Translations under genes and position numbers: made by a program
Assembly: GCA_035649895.1 (NCBI GenBank)
Contig: DASRIS010000122.1
Location: 1-7,525, forward strand
DNA length: 7,525 nucleotides
Source of the DNA: DASSUC01 sp035649895
Lineage (GTDB): Bacteria > Actinomycetota > Actinomycetes > Mycobacteriales > Micromonosporaceae
Direction of reading: 5' to 3'
The notes under the pieces: model-generated
Databases searched by the model: none
Seen by the model: the letters and a program-made list of their open reading frames with translations, nothing else
Told to the model about the DNA's origin: nothing
Shown: positions 1 through 7,525 of the stretch, in pieces
How the letters are laid out: each line of letters begins with the position of its first letter
Position numbering within the stretch: the first letter of the stretch is position 1

Positions 1-1
1 G

Positions 2-292
2 TTCGGGCTGGCCCTGCACAGTGGACGGTGCAGCGTGGGCACCGGGATCGGCTCGGCGGCGCCGACCCCGGTGCGGGCTGTGGCCGCGGAGGAGCTCGCT
101 GCGGCGGAGCTGCCCTGGCAGTCCCGGGCGCCGCTGCCCGACGCGGTCGCCGCCCGCTTCGGCGAGCTGGTCGCCGCCGCCGCGGCACCCATCGACGACG
201 TGCGCGGCACCGCCGGCTACCGCCGGCACGCCCTGCGCGTCCTGGCCGCCCGGACGCTGCGCTGGGCCTGGGAGGAGTACCGGTGCGCGTGA
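2..292 (+). CDS. pucC: Xanthine dehydrogenase FAD-binding subunit, C-terminal fragment (PucC-like)
   Basis: The reading frame is open from the left edge and ends at TGA 290-292, leaving the last 96 residues of a gene that starts upstream. The fragment opens with a stretch containing TGIGSAAPTPVRA, which matches the end of the FAD domain and the start of the C-terminal domain of CO dehydrogenase/xanthine dehydrogenase flavoproteins (usual form G-x-G-x-x-A-P-x-P-x-R). It closes with DDVRGTAGYRRHALRVLAART, the usual last helix of that domain. The family passes electrons from the 2Fe-2S subunit through FAD to NAD+ or another acceptor in the cytoplasm. The next gene is the 2Fe-2S subunit, whose start overlaps this gene by 10 bases, which supports the assignment. 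The symbol pucC follows Bacillus usage for split xanthine dehydrogenases. A flavoprotein of another molybdenum hydroxylase cannot be excluded from the fragment alone, but the purine context makes XDH the best call. Confidence 0.85.
   Translation, partial: FGLALHSGRCSVGTGIGSAAPTPVRAVAAEELAAAELPWQSRAPLPDAVAARFGELVAAAAAPIDDVRGTAGYRRHALRVLAARTLRWAWEEYRCA
271..277 (+). promoter_or_regulatory. Ribosome binding site for the 2Fe-2S subunit gene
   Basis: GGAGGAG lies inside the end of the FAD-subunit gene, 5 bases before GTG 283 and 11 bases before the alternative GTG 289. The spacing favours GTG 283 as the start of the 2Fe-2S subunit. Confidence 0.7.
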
Positions 293-753
293 CCTGCACG
301 GTGAACGGGGCGCCCCGCGAGGCGGACGACGTCTGGCCCGGGGAGAGCCTGCTCTACCTGCTGCGGGAACGGCTCGGCCTGCCCGGCGCCAAGAACGCCT
401 GCGAGCAGGGCGAGTGCGGCTCCTGCACGGTCTACCTGGACGGGCAGGCGGTCTGCGCGTGCCTGGTCGCGGCCGGGCAGGCGCAGGGGCGGGAGGTGGT
501 CACCGTGGAGGGGCTGGCCGAGGCGGCGGCTCCGGTGCAGCGGGCGTTCGTGGCCGCCGGGGCGGTGCAGTGCGGGTTCTGCACGCCCGGCCTGGTCGTG
601 GCAGTGCACGACCTGCTCTCCCGCGACCCGGCGCCAGGCGACGCCGACATCCGCGAGGCGCTCGCCGGCAACCTGTGTCGCTGCACCGGCTACGAGCAGA
701 TCCTCGACGCCGTACGCCTGGCAGCGCGTGACCTTGCGGCGGCCGAGTCGTGA
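283..753 (+). CDS. pucE: Xanthine dehydrogenase 2Fe-2S subunit (PucE-like)
   Basis: This 156-residue small subunit carries two [2Fe-2S] clusters that move electrons from the molybdenum cofactor to FAD. The N-terminal plant-type ferredoxin domain has ligands C40, C45, C48 and C60, within NACEQGECGSC and a later C. The C-terminal helical domain has the canonical CX2C-X31-CXC set: C97 and C100 in QCGFCTPG, C132 and C134 in GNLCRCTGY. Both cluster sets are complete and the length is normal for a stand-alone subunit of the molybdenum hydroxylase family. GTG 283 was chosen because of the GGAGGAG just upstream; GTG 289 is possible and would remove two residues. The gene overlaps the FAD-subunit gene by 10 bases and its TGA overlaps the GTG of the following amidohydrolase (GTGA, 750-753), which indicates co-translation. 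Membership of the XDH/CO dehydrogenase small-subunit family is certain. The XDH identity, and with it the symbol, comes from the operon. Confidence 0.93.
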   Translation: MRVTCTVNGAPREADDVWPGESLLYLLRERLGLPGAKNACEQGECGSCTVYLDGQAVCACLVAAGQAQGREVVTVEGLAEAAAPVQRAFVAAGAVQCGFCTPGLVVAVHDLLSRDPAPGDADIREALAGNLCRCTGYEQILDAVRLAARDLAAAES

Positions 754-2237
754 TCATTATCGAGAACTGCGCGGTGGCCACGGTCGACGCCGACGGCACC
801 GAGTACGGCGACGGCCACATCGTGGTCGACGAGGGCCGCATCGTGGCGGTGGGCCGGGGCCACGCCGGCCGGTACCACCGCTCCACCCGGCGCGTCGACG
901 GCGGCGGCTGCCTGGCCACGCCCGGGCTGGTCAACACCCACCACCACCTCTACCAGTGGGCCACCCGGGGCCTCGCCCAGCAGGCCGACCTGTTCGGGTG
1001 GCTGCGTGAGCTCTACCCGGTGTGGGCCGGCATCGACGCCGAGATGGTCCAGGCCGCGGCGGCGGCCGGGCTGGGCTGGCTGGCGCTGTCCGGGTGCACC
1101 ACGACCACCGACCACCACTACGTGTTCCCGCGCGGCGGCGGTGACCTGCTCGCCGCCACGGTGGCCGCGGCCGGCACGGTCGGCCTGCGCTTCCACCCCT
1201 GCCGCGGCTCGATGGACCTCGGCGTGTCCGCGGGCGGGCTGCCACCGGACGAGCTGGTGGAGGAGACCGACGCGGCGCTCGCCGCCACCGCCGAGGCGAT
1301 CGACCGCTTCCACGACCCGCAGCCGGGCGCGATGGTTCGCATCGCCGTCGCCCCCTGCTCGCCGTTCTCGGTCACCGGCCGGCTCATGCGCGAGGCCGCC
1401 GAGCTGGCCCGGGCCCGCGGTGTGCGCATGCACACCCACCTCGCCGAGACGGTGGAGGAGGAGGCGTACTGCCGGGAGCACCACGGCTGCACCCCGGTCG
1501 AGTACGCCGAGCAGCTGGGCTGGCTCGGCGGCGACGTGTGGCTGGCGCACGGGGTGCACCTCGACGCCGCCGCGGTCGGGCGGCTCGCCGCGACCGGCAC
1601 CTCGGTGGCTCACTGCCCGAGCTGCAACGCCCGCCTCGGGGCCGGCATCGCACCAGTACGCGAGCTGCTCGACGCCGGGGTGGCCGTGGGGCTCGGGGTG
1701 GACGGCCCGGCATCCCAGGAGGCCGGGCAGCTCGGCGCGGAGCTGCGCCAGGCGCTGCTCGCCGCCCGGCTGCGCGGCGGGCCGGCGGCGCTGACCGCCC
1801 GCGAGGCGCTGTGGCTGGCCACCGCCGGTGGGGCGCGCTGCCTCGGCCGCGAGGACGAGCTGGGCACGCTCGCCCCGGGCCGGCTCGCCGACGTCGCGCT
1901 GTGGCAGCTGGACGGCCTGGGTCACGCCGGCATCGAAGACCCGGTGGCCGCGCTGGTGTTCGGGCCGCCGGCGCCGCTGCGGCTGCTGCTCGTGGCGGGC
2001 CGGCCGGTGGTGGAGCGAGGGGCGCTGGTCACCGCCGACGAGTACGACCTCGCCCGGCAGCTGCGTAAGGCGTCCCGCCGGCTGGCCCGGCGGACCCGCG
2101 CGACCGCCGGCGCCCCAGCGCGTTCCGGCGCCTCGGCGGGTTCCGGCGCCCCAGCGCGTTCCGGCGCCTCGGCGGGTTCCGGCGCCTCGGCGCGTTCCGG
2201 CGCACCGGACCAGACCGGCAGCGGGGCACGGCTATGA
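750..2237 (+). CDS. Amidohydrolase, probable 8-oxoguanine deaminase
   Basis: This is a 495-residue cytosolic metal-dependent hydrolase of the amidohydrolase superfamily, in the AtzB/TrzN/8-oxoguanine deaminase branch. The expected reaction is 8-oxoguanine + water to urate + ammonia. Visible features are a small N-terminal beta domain, then metal ligands H64 and H66 in NTHHHLYQ, H230 with proton-shuttle E233 in HTHLAE, H267 in LAHGVHLD and D318 in GLGVDGPASQ, and a C-terminal GTLAPGRLADVALW stretch that rebuilds the beta domain. Start GTG 750 overlaps the previous stop and gives MIIIENCAVATVDADG, a normal family N-terminus; no strong ribosome site is visible, so coupling is likely. The gene separates the XDH 2Fe-2S and molybdenum subunits and ends in an ATGA overlap with the latter. 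Residues from about 450 on form an unusual low-complexity tail of GAPARS/GASAGS hexapeptides. Alternatives are another aminated-purine or pterin deaminase. Guanine deaminase is less likely because its usual DTHxHxPQ motif is absent. The family is certain; the exact substrate is inferred from motifs and context. Confidence 0.82.
   Translation: MIIIENCAVATVDADGTEYGDGHIVVDEGRIVAVGRGHAGRYHRSTRRVDGGGCLATPGLVNTHHHLYQWATRGLAQQADLFGWLRELYPVWAGIDAEMVQAAAAAGLGWLALSGCTTTTDHHYVFPRGGGDLLAATVAAAGTVGLRFHPCRGSMDLGVSAGGLPPDELVEETDAALAATAEAIDRFHDPQPGAMVRIAVAPCSPFSVTGRLMREAAELARARGVRMHTHLAETVEEEAYCREHHGCTPVEYAEQLGWLGGDVWLAHGVHLDAAAVGRLAATGTSVAHCPSCNARLGAGIAPVRELLDAGVAVGLGVDGPASQEAGQLGAELRQALLAARLRGGPAALTAREALWLATAGGARCLGREDELGTLAPGRLADVALWQLDGLGHAGIEDPVAALVFGPPAPLRLLLVAGRPVVERGALVTADEYDLARQLRKASRRLARRTRATAGAPARSGASAGSGAPARSGASAGSGASARSGAPDQTGSGARL
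2109..2198 (+). repeat. 18-bp minisatellite, five units, coding
   Basis: Five head-to-tail 18-bp units fill 2109-2198, in the order A-B-A-B-B'. A is ggcgccccagcgcgttcc and B is ggcgcctcggcgggttcc. B' is a hybrid with the first half of B and the end of A. The first 72 bp are thus two perfect 36-bp copies. A sixth, degraded start (ggcgca) follows. The units are in frame with the amidohydrolase and read GAPARS, GASAGS, GAPARS, GASAGS, GASARS (residues 454-483). Perfect copies indicate recent slippage or unequal recombination. Copy-number changes would keep the frame because 18 is a multiple of 3. Confidence 0.95.
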
Positions 2238-4485
2238 GCGTGGTCGAGCAGGCGCTGGTGGCGCCGGTGACCGGCGGGGTCGGGGAGAGCGCGACCCGGC
2301 CCGACGGCACGCTCAAGACGCGGGGCGAGTTCGCGTTCTCCTCCGACCTGTGGGCCGACGACATGCTGTGGGGCGCGACCCTGCGCAGCCCGCACCCGCG
2401 GGCCCGGATCGTCAACATCGACCTGACCGGCGCGGTGGCGCTGCCCGGGGTCTACGCCGTGCTGACCCAGGAGGATGTGCCGGGCGCCAGGCGCTACGGG
2501 CTGGAGATCGCCGACCAGCCGGTGCTCGCCGAGGCCGAGGTGCGCTACCAGGGCGAGCCGGTCGCCATCGTCGCCGCCGACCACCCGGAGACCGCCCGCC
2601 GGGCGGTCGACCGGATCACAGTGGACTATGAGGTCCTGCCGCCCGTCGTCGACCCGGAGGCGGGCGAGGTCCTGCGTCACGTGCCGATCCGGCGCGGCGA
2701 CCCGGCCGCCACCGCGGAGGTGGTGGTCACCGGCGAGTACCAGGTGGGCATGCAGGACCAGGCGTTCCTCGGCCCGGAGTCCGGGCTCGCCGTGCCGGCC
2801 GAGGACGGCGGGGTCGACCTCTACATCGCCACCCAGTGGCTGCACGTCGACCAGTCCCAGGTCGCCGCGTGCCTGGGCCTGCCACCCGAGAAGGTGCGGC
2901 TGACCCTGGCCGGGGTAGGCGGGGCGTTCGGCGCCCGCGAGGACCTGTCCATGCAGGTCCACGCGTGCCTCCTTGCGCTGCGCACCGGGCGGCCGGTCAA
3001 GATGGTCTACTCCCGCGAGGAGTCGTTCTACGGCCACGTGCACCGGCACCCGGCCCGGCTACGCTACGAGCACGGCGCCACCCGCGACGGGCGCCTGGTC
3101 TACGTGCGCGCCCGGATCATGCTCGACGGCGGGGCGTACGCATCCAGCTCCACCGCGGTCTGCGCGAACGCCGCCACCCTGGGCATCGGCCCGTACGACG
3201 TGCCCAACGTCGTCATGGACTGCTATGTCGCGTACACCAACAACCCGCCCTGTGGCGCGATGCGCGGCTTCGGCGCGGTGCAGGCGTGTTTTGCGTACGA
3301 GTCCCAGATGGACCGGCTCGCCGCAGAGCTCGGCCTGGACCCGGTGGATCTGCGGGCGCGCAACGCGCTGCACCCGGGCGCGCGCATGCCGACGGGCCAG
3401 GTCGTGGACGGCCCGGCGCCAGTGGCCGAGCTGCTGGAGCGGGTGCGCTCCGCCCCGCCCGCCCCGCCGCAGGGGACAGACCTGCGCGACCTGCCCGGCG
3501 GGGTCGCCAACACCACCCACGGCGAGGGGGTACGCCGTGGCGTCGGCTACGGCATCGGGATCAAGAACGTGTGCTTCTCCGAGGGGTTCGACGACTACGC
3601 CACCGCCCGGGTGCGGCTGGAGGTGATCGGCGGCGAGCCGACCGCCCTGGTGCACACCGCCGCCTGTGAGGTCGGCCAGGGGCTGGTGACCGTGCAGGCG
3701 CAGGTGGCGCGGACTGAGCTGGGCGTGGAGCGGGTGGTGATCGCCACCGCGGACACCGGCGTGGGCAGCGCAGGCTCCTCGTCCGCGTCGCGGCAGACGT
3801 ATATGAGCGGGGGCGCGGTAAAGGCGGCCTGCGAGGCCGTCCGGACCCGGCTGCTGGCCCGGGCCGGGCAGGCGGCCGGTGCGCGGCTACGGCTGGCCGG
3901 CGGGAAGGTCGTGTCCACAGGGGACGGAGGCGACGAGGTCGTGGCCGACCTGGTGGAGCTGCTCGGGGACGAGCCGGTGGAGGAGACCGTGGTCTGGCGG
4001 CACCGGCCCACCCAGCCGCTGGACCCGGTCACCGGCCAGGGCAACGCCCATGTCCAGTACGCGTTCGCCGCCCACCGCGCCACTGTGGACGTCGACACCG
4101 AGCTGGGTCTGGTCAAGGTCGTGGAGATCGTCACCGCGCAGGACGTCGGCCGGGCGGTCAACCCGCAGGCGGTGCGCGGCCAGATCCACGGTGGCACGGC
4201 CCAGGGGCTGGGCCTGGCGCTGATGGAGGAGATCCAGGTGGTCGACGGCCTGGTGCGCAACCCGTCGTTCACCGACTATCTCATCCCCACCATCCTGGAC
4301 ATGCCCCCGATGCACGTGGACGTGCTGGAGCTGGCCGACCCGCACGCGCCGTACGGGCTGCGCGGGGTCGGCGAGCCGCCGACGATCTCGTCCACCCCGG
4401 CTATCGTGGCCGCGGTCCGGGCGGCGACCGGCCGGCCGCTGACCCGGGTGCCGGTGCGCCCGGAGCACATCGTAGGAGGCGACAC

Positions 4486-4489
<4 letters not shown>
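2234..4489 (+). CDS. pucD: Xanthine dehydrogenase molybdopterin-binding subunit (PucD-like)
   Basis: This 751-residue catalytic subunit of a three-part xanthine dehydrogenase hydroxylates hypoxanthine/xanthine to urate at a molybdenum-cytosine-dinucleotide or molybdopterin centre in the cytosol. The N-terminal aldehyde oxidase/xanthine dehydrogenase hammerhead domain spans roughly residues 20-130 (GVGESATRPDGTLKTRGEF, then RSPHPRARI). The molybdenum-binding region follows with TQWLHVDQSQV, GVGGAFGARED (227-237), NNPPCGAMRGFGAVQ (around 336-350), CEVGQGL and GTAQGLGLALMEE. The catalytic base is E714 in LRGVGEPPT. By alignment to bovine xanthine oxidase as recalled, E236, R344 and F346 match E802, R912 and F914. 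N312 stands where R880 would be, and I443 probably where F1009 would be. The length fits Bacillus PucD-type subunits. ATG 2234 overlaps the previous stop as ATGA, with only a weak GCGGGG upstream. The next gene overlaps as GTGA. Other molybdenum hydroxylases remain possible, but the purine operon favours XDH. Confidence 0.9.
4474..4479 (+). promoter_or_regulatory. Ribosome binding site for malate synthase
   Basis: A perfect AGGAGG sits inside the end of the molybdenum-subunit gene, 6 bases before GTG 4486. It is among the strongest ribosome sites in the window. It fixes the malate synthase start and suggests that gene also initiates well on its own. Confidence 0.85.
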
Positions 4490-6032
<1,543 letters not shown>

Positions 6033-6036
<4 letters not shown>

Positions 6037-6068
6037 GGCTCGGGCGGCGGGGCGGGAGCCGGCGGTGA
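6033..6068 (+). other. 11-codon mini-ORF bridging malate synthase and the lyase-like gene
   Basis: ATG 6033-6035 overlaps the malate synthase stop (ATGA). The frame then reads MRLGRRGGSRR and stops at TGA 6066-6068, which overlaps the GTG start at 6065 of the next gene (GTGA). It therefore fills the only intergenic gap in the operon and could carry ribosomes across it by stop-start coupling. The peptide is short and arginine-rich with no known relatives, so translation for coupling or plain accident are both possible. Treat it as a possible leader, not as an established gene. Confidence 0.35.
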
Positions 6069-6077
6069 GGCTCGGGC
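6034..6077 (+). repeat. 12-bp direct repeat at the lyase-like gene start
   Basis: tgaggctcgggc occurs at 6034-6045, directly at the malate synthase stop, and again at 6066-6077, covering the start of the next gene, 32 bases apart. Both copies begin the same residues (start-R-L-G) in different frames. The arrangement could be left over from a small duplication or insertion that separated two genes once overlapping by 4 bases. Confidence 0.6.
6054..6058 (+). promoter_or_regulatory. Ribosome binding site for the lyase-like gene
   Basis: GGGAG lies 6 bases before GTG 6065 inside the 28-base gap. It is a moderate match to the anti-Shine-Dalgarno sequence and supports GTG 6065 as the start. Confidence 0.55.
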
Positions 6078-7255
6078 CGGACCTCTACGCGGCCCTGGAC
6101 GAGCGGCTGGCCACCGCCGACGCCGAGCTGCGCCGGTGCTACCCGGGGCCGCCGGCCGGGCGGCAGCCGGTGCACACCGTCTACATCCCGGCCGACCGGT
6201 TCGGCGCCGACCTGGTGGAGCGCTGGGGCGCGGCGGCCCGGGCTGCGCTCGTCGCGCACCCGCCGCTGCCGTTCCCCGAGGAGCTGCGCGACCGGGTCCT
6301 CGCCAAGCTGGCCCGGGAGCCGGTCGAGGATGTCCGGATCGACTTCGAGGACGGGTACGGCACCCGCGACGACCCGGACGAGGACGCCGCCGCCCGGGCC
6401 GCCGCCGCGTCGCTCGCCGCCGGCCCGATGCCGCCGTTCGTGGGCTTGCGGTGCAAGAGCCTTGAGGCGGGTACGCGCCGGCGCGCCGTACGCACGCTCG
6501 ACGTGTTCCTCGACGCGCTCGGCCCGCCGCCGGCAGGCTTCGTGGTGACCCTGCCGAAGGTGAGCCGGGTCGAGCAGGTGGACGCGATGGTGCACCTGTG
6601 CGCCCGGCTGGAGCAGGAGTACGGCCTGCGCGACGGCGGCCTGCGCTTCGAGCTGCAGGTCGAGACCACGCCCGCGGTGCTGGGTGCGGACGGCACCGCC
6701 ACGGTCGCCCGGATGGTGCACGCCGCCGGCGGCCGCTGCGTCGGGCTGCACTACGGCACGTACGACTACAGCGCCGAGTGCGGCATCGCGCCGGCGTACC
6801 AGAGCCTGGACCATGCGGTGGCCGACCACGCCAAGGCGGTGATGCAGGTGGCCGCGGCCGGCACCGGGGTACGCGTCTGCGACGGCTCGACGAACGTCCT
6901 GCCGGTGGGGGAGACGGCGCAGGTGCACGCGGCCTGGCGGCTGCACCTGGCGCTGGTGCGGCGGTCCCTGGAGCGCGGCTTCTACCAAGGCTGGGACCTG
7001 CACCCGGCGCAGCTGCCGACCAGGTTCGCCGCCACGTACGGCTTCTTCCGGGAGGGCCTGGCAGAGGCGGTGACCCGGCTCGCGGCCTATCGGCCCGGCG
7101 GCTCCAGCGGCGGCGGAGACGGTGGTGGCGGAGACGGTGGTGACGGCGGCGGCGTGCTGGACGAGCCGGCCACGGTGCGGGCGCTGACCGGCTTCCTGCG
7201 CCGTGGCGTGGACTGCGGCGCGCTCGACCCGGCGGAGGTGCCCAGTGGAGTTTGA
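6065..7255 (+). CDS. HpcH/HpaI (CitE-like) aldolase/lyase-superfamily protein, reaction unknown
   Basis: This is a 396-residue protein with the marks of the HpcH/HpaI aldolase/citrate lyase beta-subunit TIM barrel. They are the acidic motif VRIDFEDGYG (D93, E95, D96), GLRCKS at the next strand, TLPKVSR (K165), the metal-site glutamate in LQVETTPAV (E200), and LHYGTYDYSAECG (D234). It is longer than simple CitE-type proteins, with an N-terminal extension of about 85 residues and a C-terminal helical part. I recall relatives carried as an unnamed conserved family in actinomycete genomes near malate synthase, but cannot check this. A 19-residue Gly/Asp-rich linker (345-363) precedes the last helices. 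GTG 6065 has a GGGAG 6 bases upstream, and the end overlaps the allantoinase gene by 11 bases. Plausible substrates are glyoxylate, malyl-CoA-like thioesters or ureidoglycolate-type intermediates; this is inference from neighbours only. No signal peptide or membrane segment is seen. Confidence 0.8.
   Translation: MRLGPDLYAALDERLATADAELRRCYPGPPAGRQPVHTVYIPADRFGADLVERWGAAARAALVAHPPLPFPEELRDRVLAKLAREPVEDVRIDFEDGYGTRDDPDEDAAARAAAASLAAGPMPPFVGLRCKSLEAGTRRRAVRTLDVFLDALGPPPAGFVVTLPKVSRVEQVDAMVHLCARLEQEYGLRDGGLRFELQVETTPAVLGADGTATVARMVHAAGGRCVGLHYGTYDYSAECGIAPAYQSLDHAVADHAKAVMQVAAAGTGVRVCDGSTNVLPVGETAQVHAAWRLHLALVRRSLERGFYQGWDLHPAQLPTRFAATYGFFREGLAEAVTRLAAYRPGGSSGGGDGGGGDGGDGGGVLDEPATVRALTGFLRRGVDCGALDPAEVPSGV
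7112..7141 (+). repeat. 15-bp tandem duplication in a Gly/Asp-rich linker
   Basis: Two perfect copies of ggcggagacggtggt lie back to back and are followed by a partial gac-ggc run. In frame they read GGDGG twice within a Gly/Ser/Asp linker at residues 345-363 of the lyase-like protein. The repeat keeps the frame. It looks like a flexible surface loop grown by slippage. Confidence 0.9.
7234..7238 (+). promoter_or_regulatory. Ribosome binding site for allantoinase
   Basis: GGAGG inside the end of the lyase-like gene lies 6 bases before GTG 7245, which makes that GTG the best start. Confidence 0.75.
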
Positions 7256-7525
7256 CCTGGTGCTGCGCTCCCGCCGCACGGTCCTGCCCGACGGGGAGCG
7301 CCCGGCAGCGGTGTGCGTGCGGGACGGGAAGGTCGCCGCGGTCGAGCCGTACGACGCCGTGCCAGGGCAGGACCTGGGCGAGCTGGCCCTGCTGCCCGGC
7401 CTGGTCGACACGCACGTGCACGTCAACGAGCCGGGCCGCACCCACTGGGAGGGCTTCGCGACGGCCACCCGGGCCGCCGCTGCCGGTGGCGTCACCACGA
7501 TCGTGGACATGCCGCTCAACTCGGT
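7245..7525 (+). CDS. allB: Allantoinase, N-terminal fragment
   Basis: The first 93 residues of a cyclic amidohydrolase run off the right edge. The enzyme opens the ring of allantoin to allantoate, the central step of ureide breakdown. After a short beta domain (MEFDLVLRSRRTVLPDGE), the metal motif appears as LLPGLVDTHVHVNEPGR with ligands H57 and H59. Then come THWEGFATATRAAAAGGVTT and VDMPLNS. The NEPGRTHWEGF and DMPLNS segments are characteristic of allantoinases and separate them from dihydroorotases and hydantoinases. The carboxylated lysine and the remaining ligands would lie beyond the window. The start overlaps the lyase-like gene by 11 bases and has a GGAGG 6 bases upstream. Bacillus calls this gene pucH. 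Confidence in the function is high despite truncation. Confidence 0.93.
   Translation, partial: MEFDLVLRSRRTVLPDGERPAAVCVRDGKVAAVEPYDAVPGQDLGELALLPGLVDTHVHVNEPGRTHWEGFATATRAAAAGGVTTIVDMPLNS

Noticed and set aside
28..282. Extension of the 2Fe-2S subunit upstream to 28 (241 residues)
   Set aside because: The extra 85 residues overlap the FAD-subunit coding sequence and are Arg/Gly-rich. GTG 283 has a good ribosome site and gives a normal ferredoxin N-terminus.
690..1925. 411-codon open frame on the - strand
   Set aside because: It lies antisense to the deaminase, whose metal ligands are all recognisable. The product is low-complexity and resembles no family.
2109..2198. CRISPR array or mobile-element end suggested by the repeats
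   Set aside because: The units are contiguous with no spacers, are in frame in a gene, and have no transposase or inverted ends nearby. This is a coding minisatellite.
1922..3049. 375-codon open frame on the - strand across the deaminase/XDH junction
   Set aside because: Its only striking feature is the reverse reading of the 18-bp minisatellite. It is otherwise a GC-driven shadow of pucD.
6037..6064. Terminator or promoter in the 28-base gap
   Set aside because: No hairpin followed by a T-run and no -35/-10-like AT-rich boxes are visible. The space holds a GC-rich ribosome-site region and the mini-ORF.

Overview
This window is a gene-dense, very GC-rich stretch with all genes on the + strand. 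GTG starts are frequent, the third codon position is almost always G or C, and genes overlap by 4-11 bases. This is typical of an actinomycete (Actinomycetota). Codon habits would suit a Micromonosporaceae- or Streptomyces-like organism, but the genus cannot be fixed from the sequence. It reads as the interior of one long operon for purine and ureide catabolism, cut at both ends.

Layout: (1) the C-terminal 96 residues of the FAD subunit of a split xanthine dehydrogenase (pucC-like); (2) the 2Fe-2S subunit (pucE-like, 156 aa); (3) an amidohydrolase most like 8-oxoguanine deaminase (495 aa), set between the XDH subunits and carrying an 18-bp minisatellite in its C-terminal tail; (4) the molybdopterin subunit (pucD-like, 751 aa); (5) malate synthase A (516 aa); (6) a 396-aa HpcH/HpaI-CitE-like TIM-barrel protein of unknown reaction; (7) the N-terminal 93 residues of allantoinase. 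The only gap between main genes is 28 bases (6037-6064). It is spanned by an 11-codon mini-ORF that overlaps the stop of the gene before and the start of the gene after. No promoter, terminator, RNA gene, mobile element or CRISPR array was seen.

How the genes fit together: xanthine dehydrogenase makes urate from hypoxanthine/xanthine, and 8-oxoguanine deaminase would feed damaged guanine into urate too. Urate oxidation (not in this window) gives allantoin, and allantoinase opens it to allantoate. Allantoate breakdown (not in this window) releases glyoxylate, which malate synthase condenses with acetyl-CoA to malate. The HpcH/HpaI-like protein sits between the glyoxylate-consuming and ureide-opening genes. 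It is the least explained member and the best candidate for undescribed biology here. A second point is the molybdopterin subunit, whose pocket appears to lack the arginine that binds purine in the classical xanthine oxidase structure.
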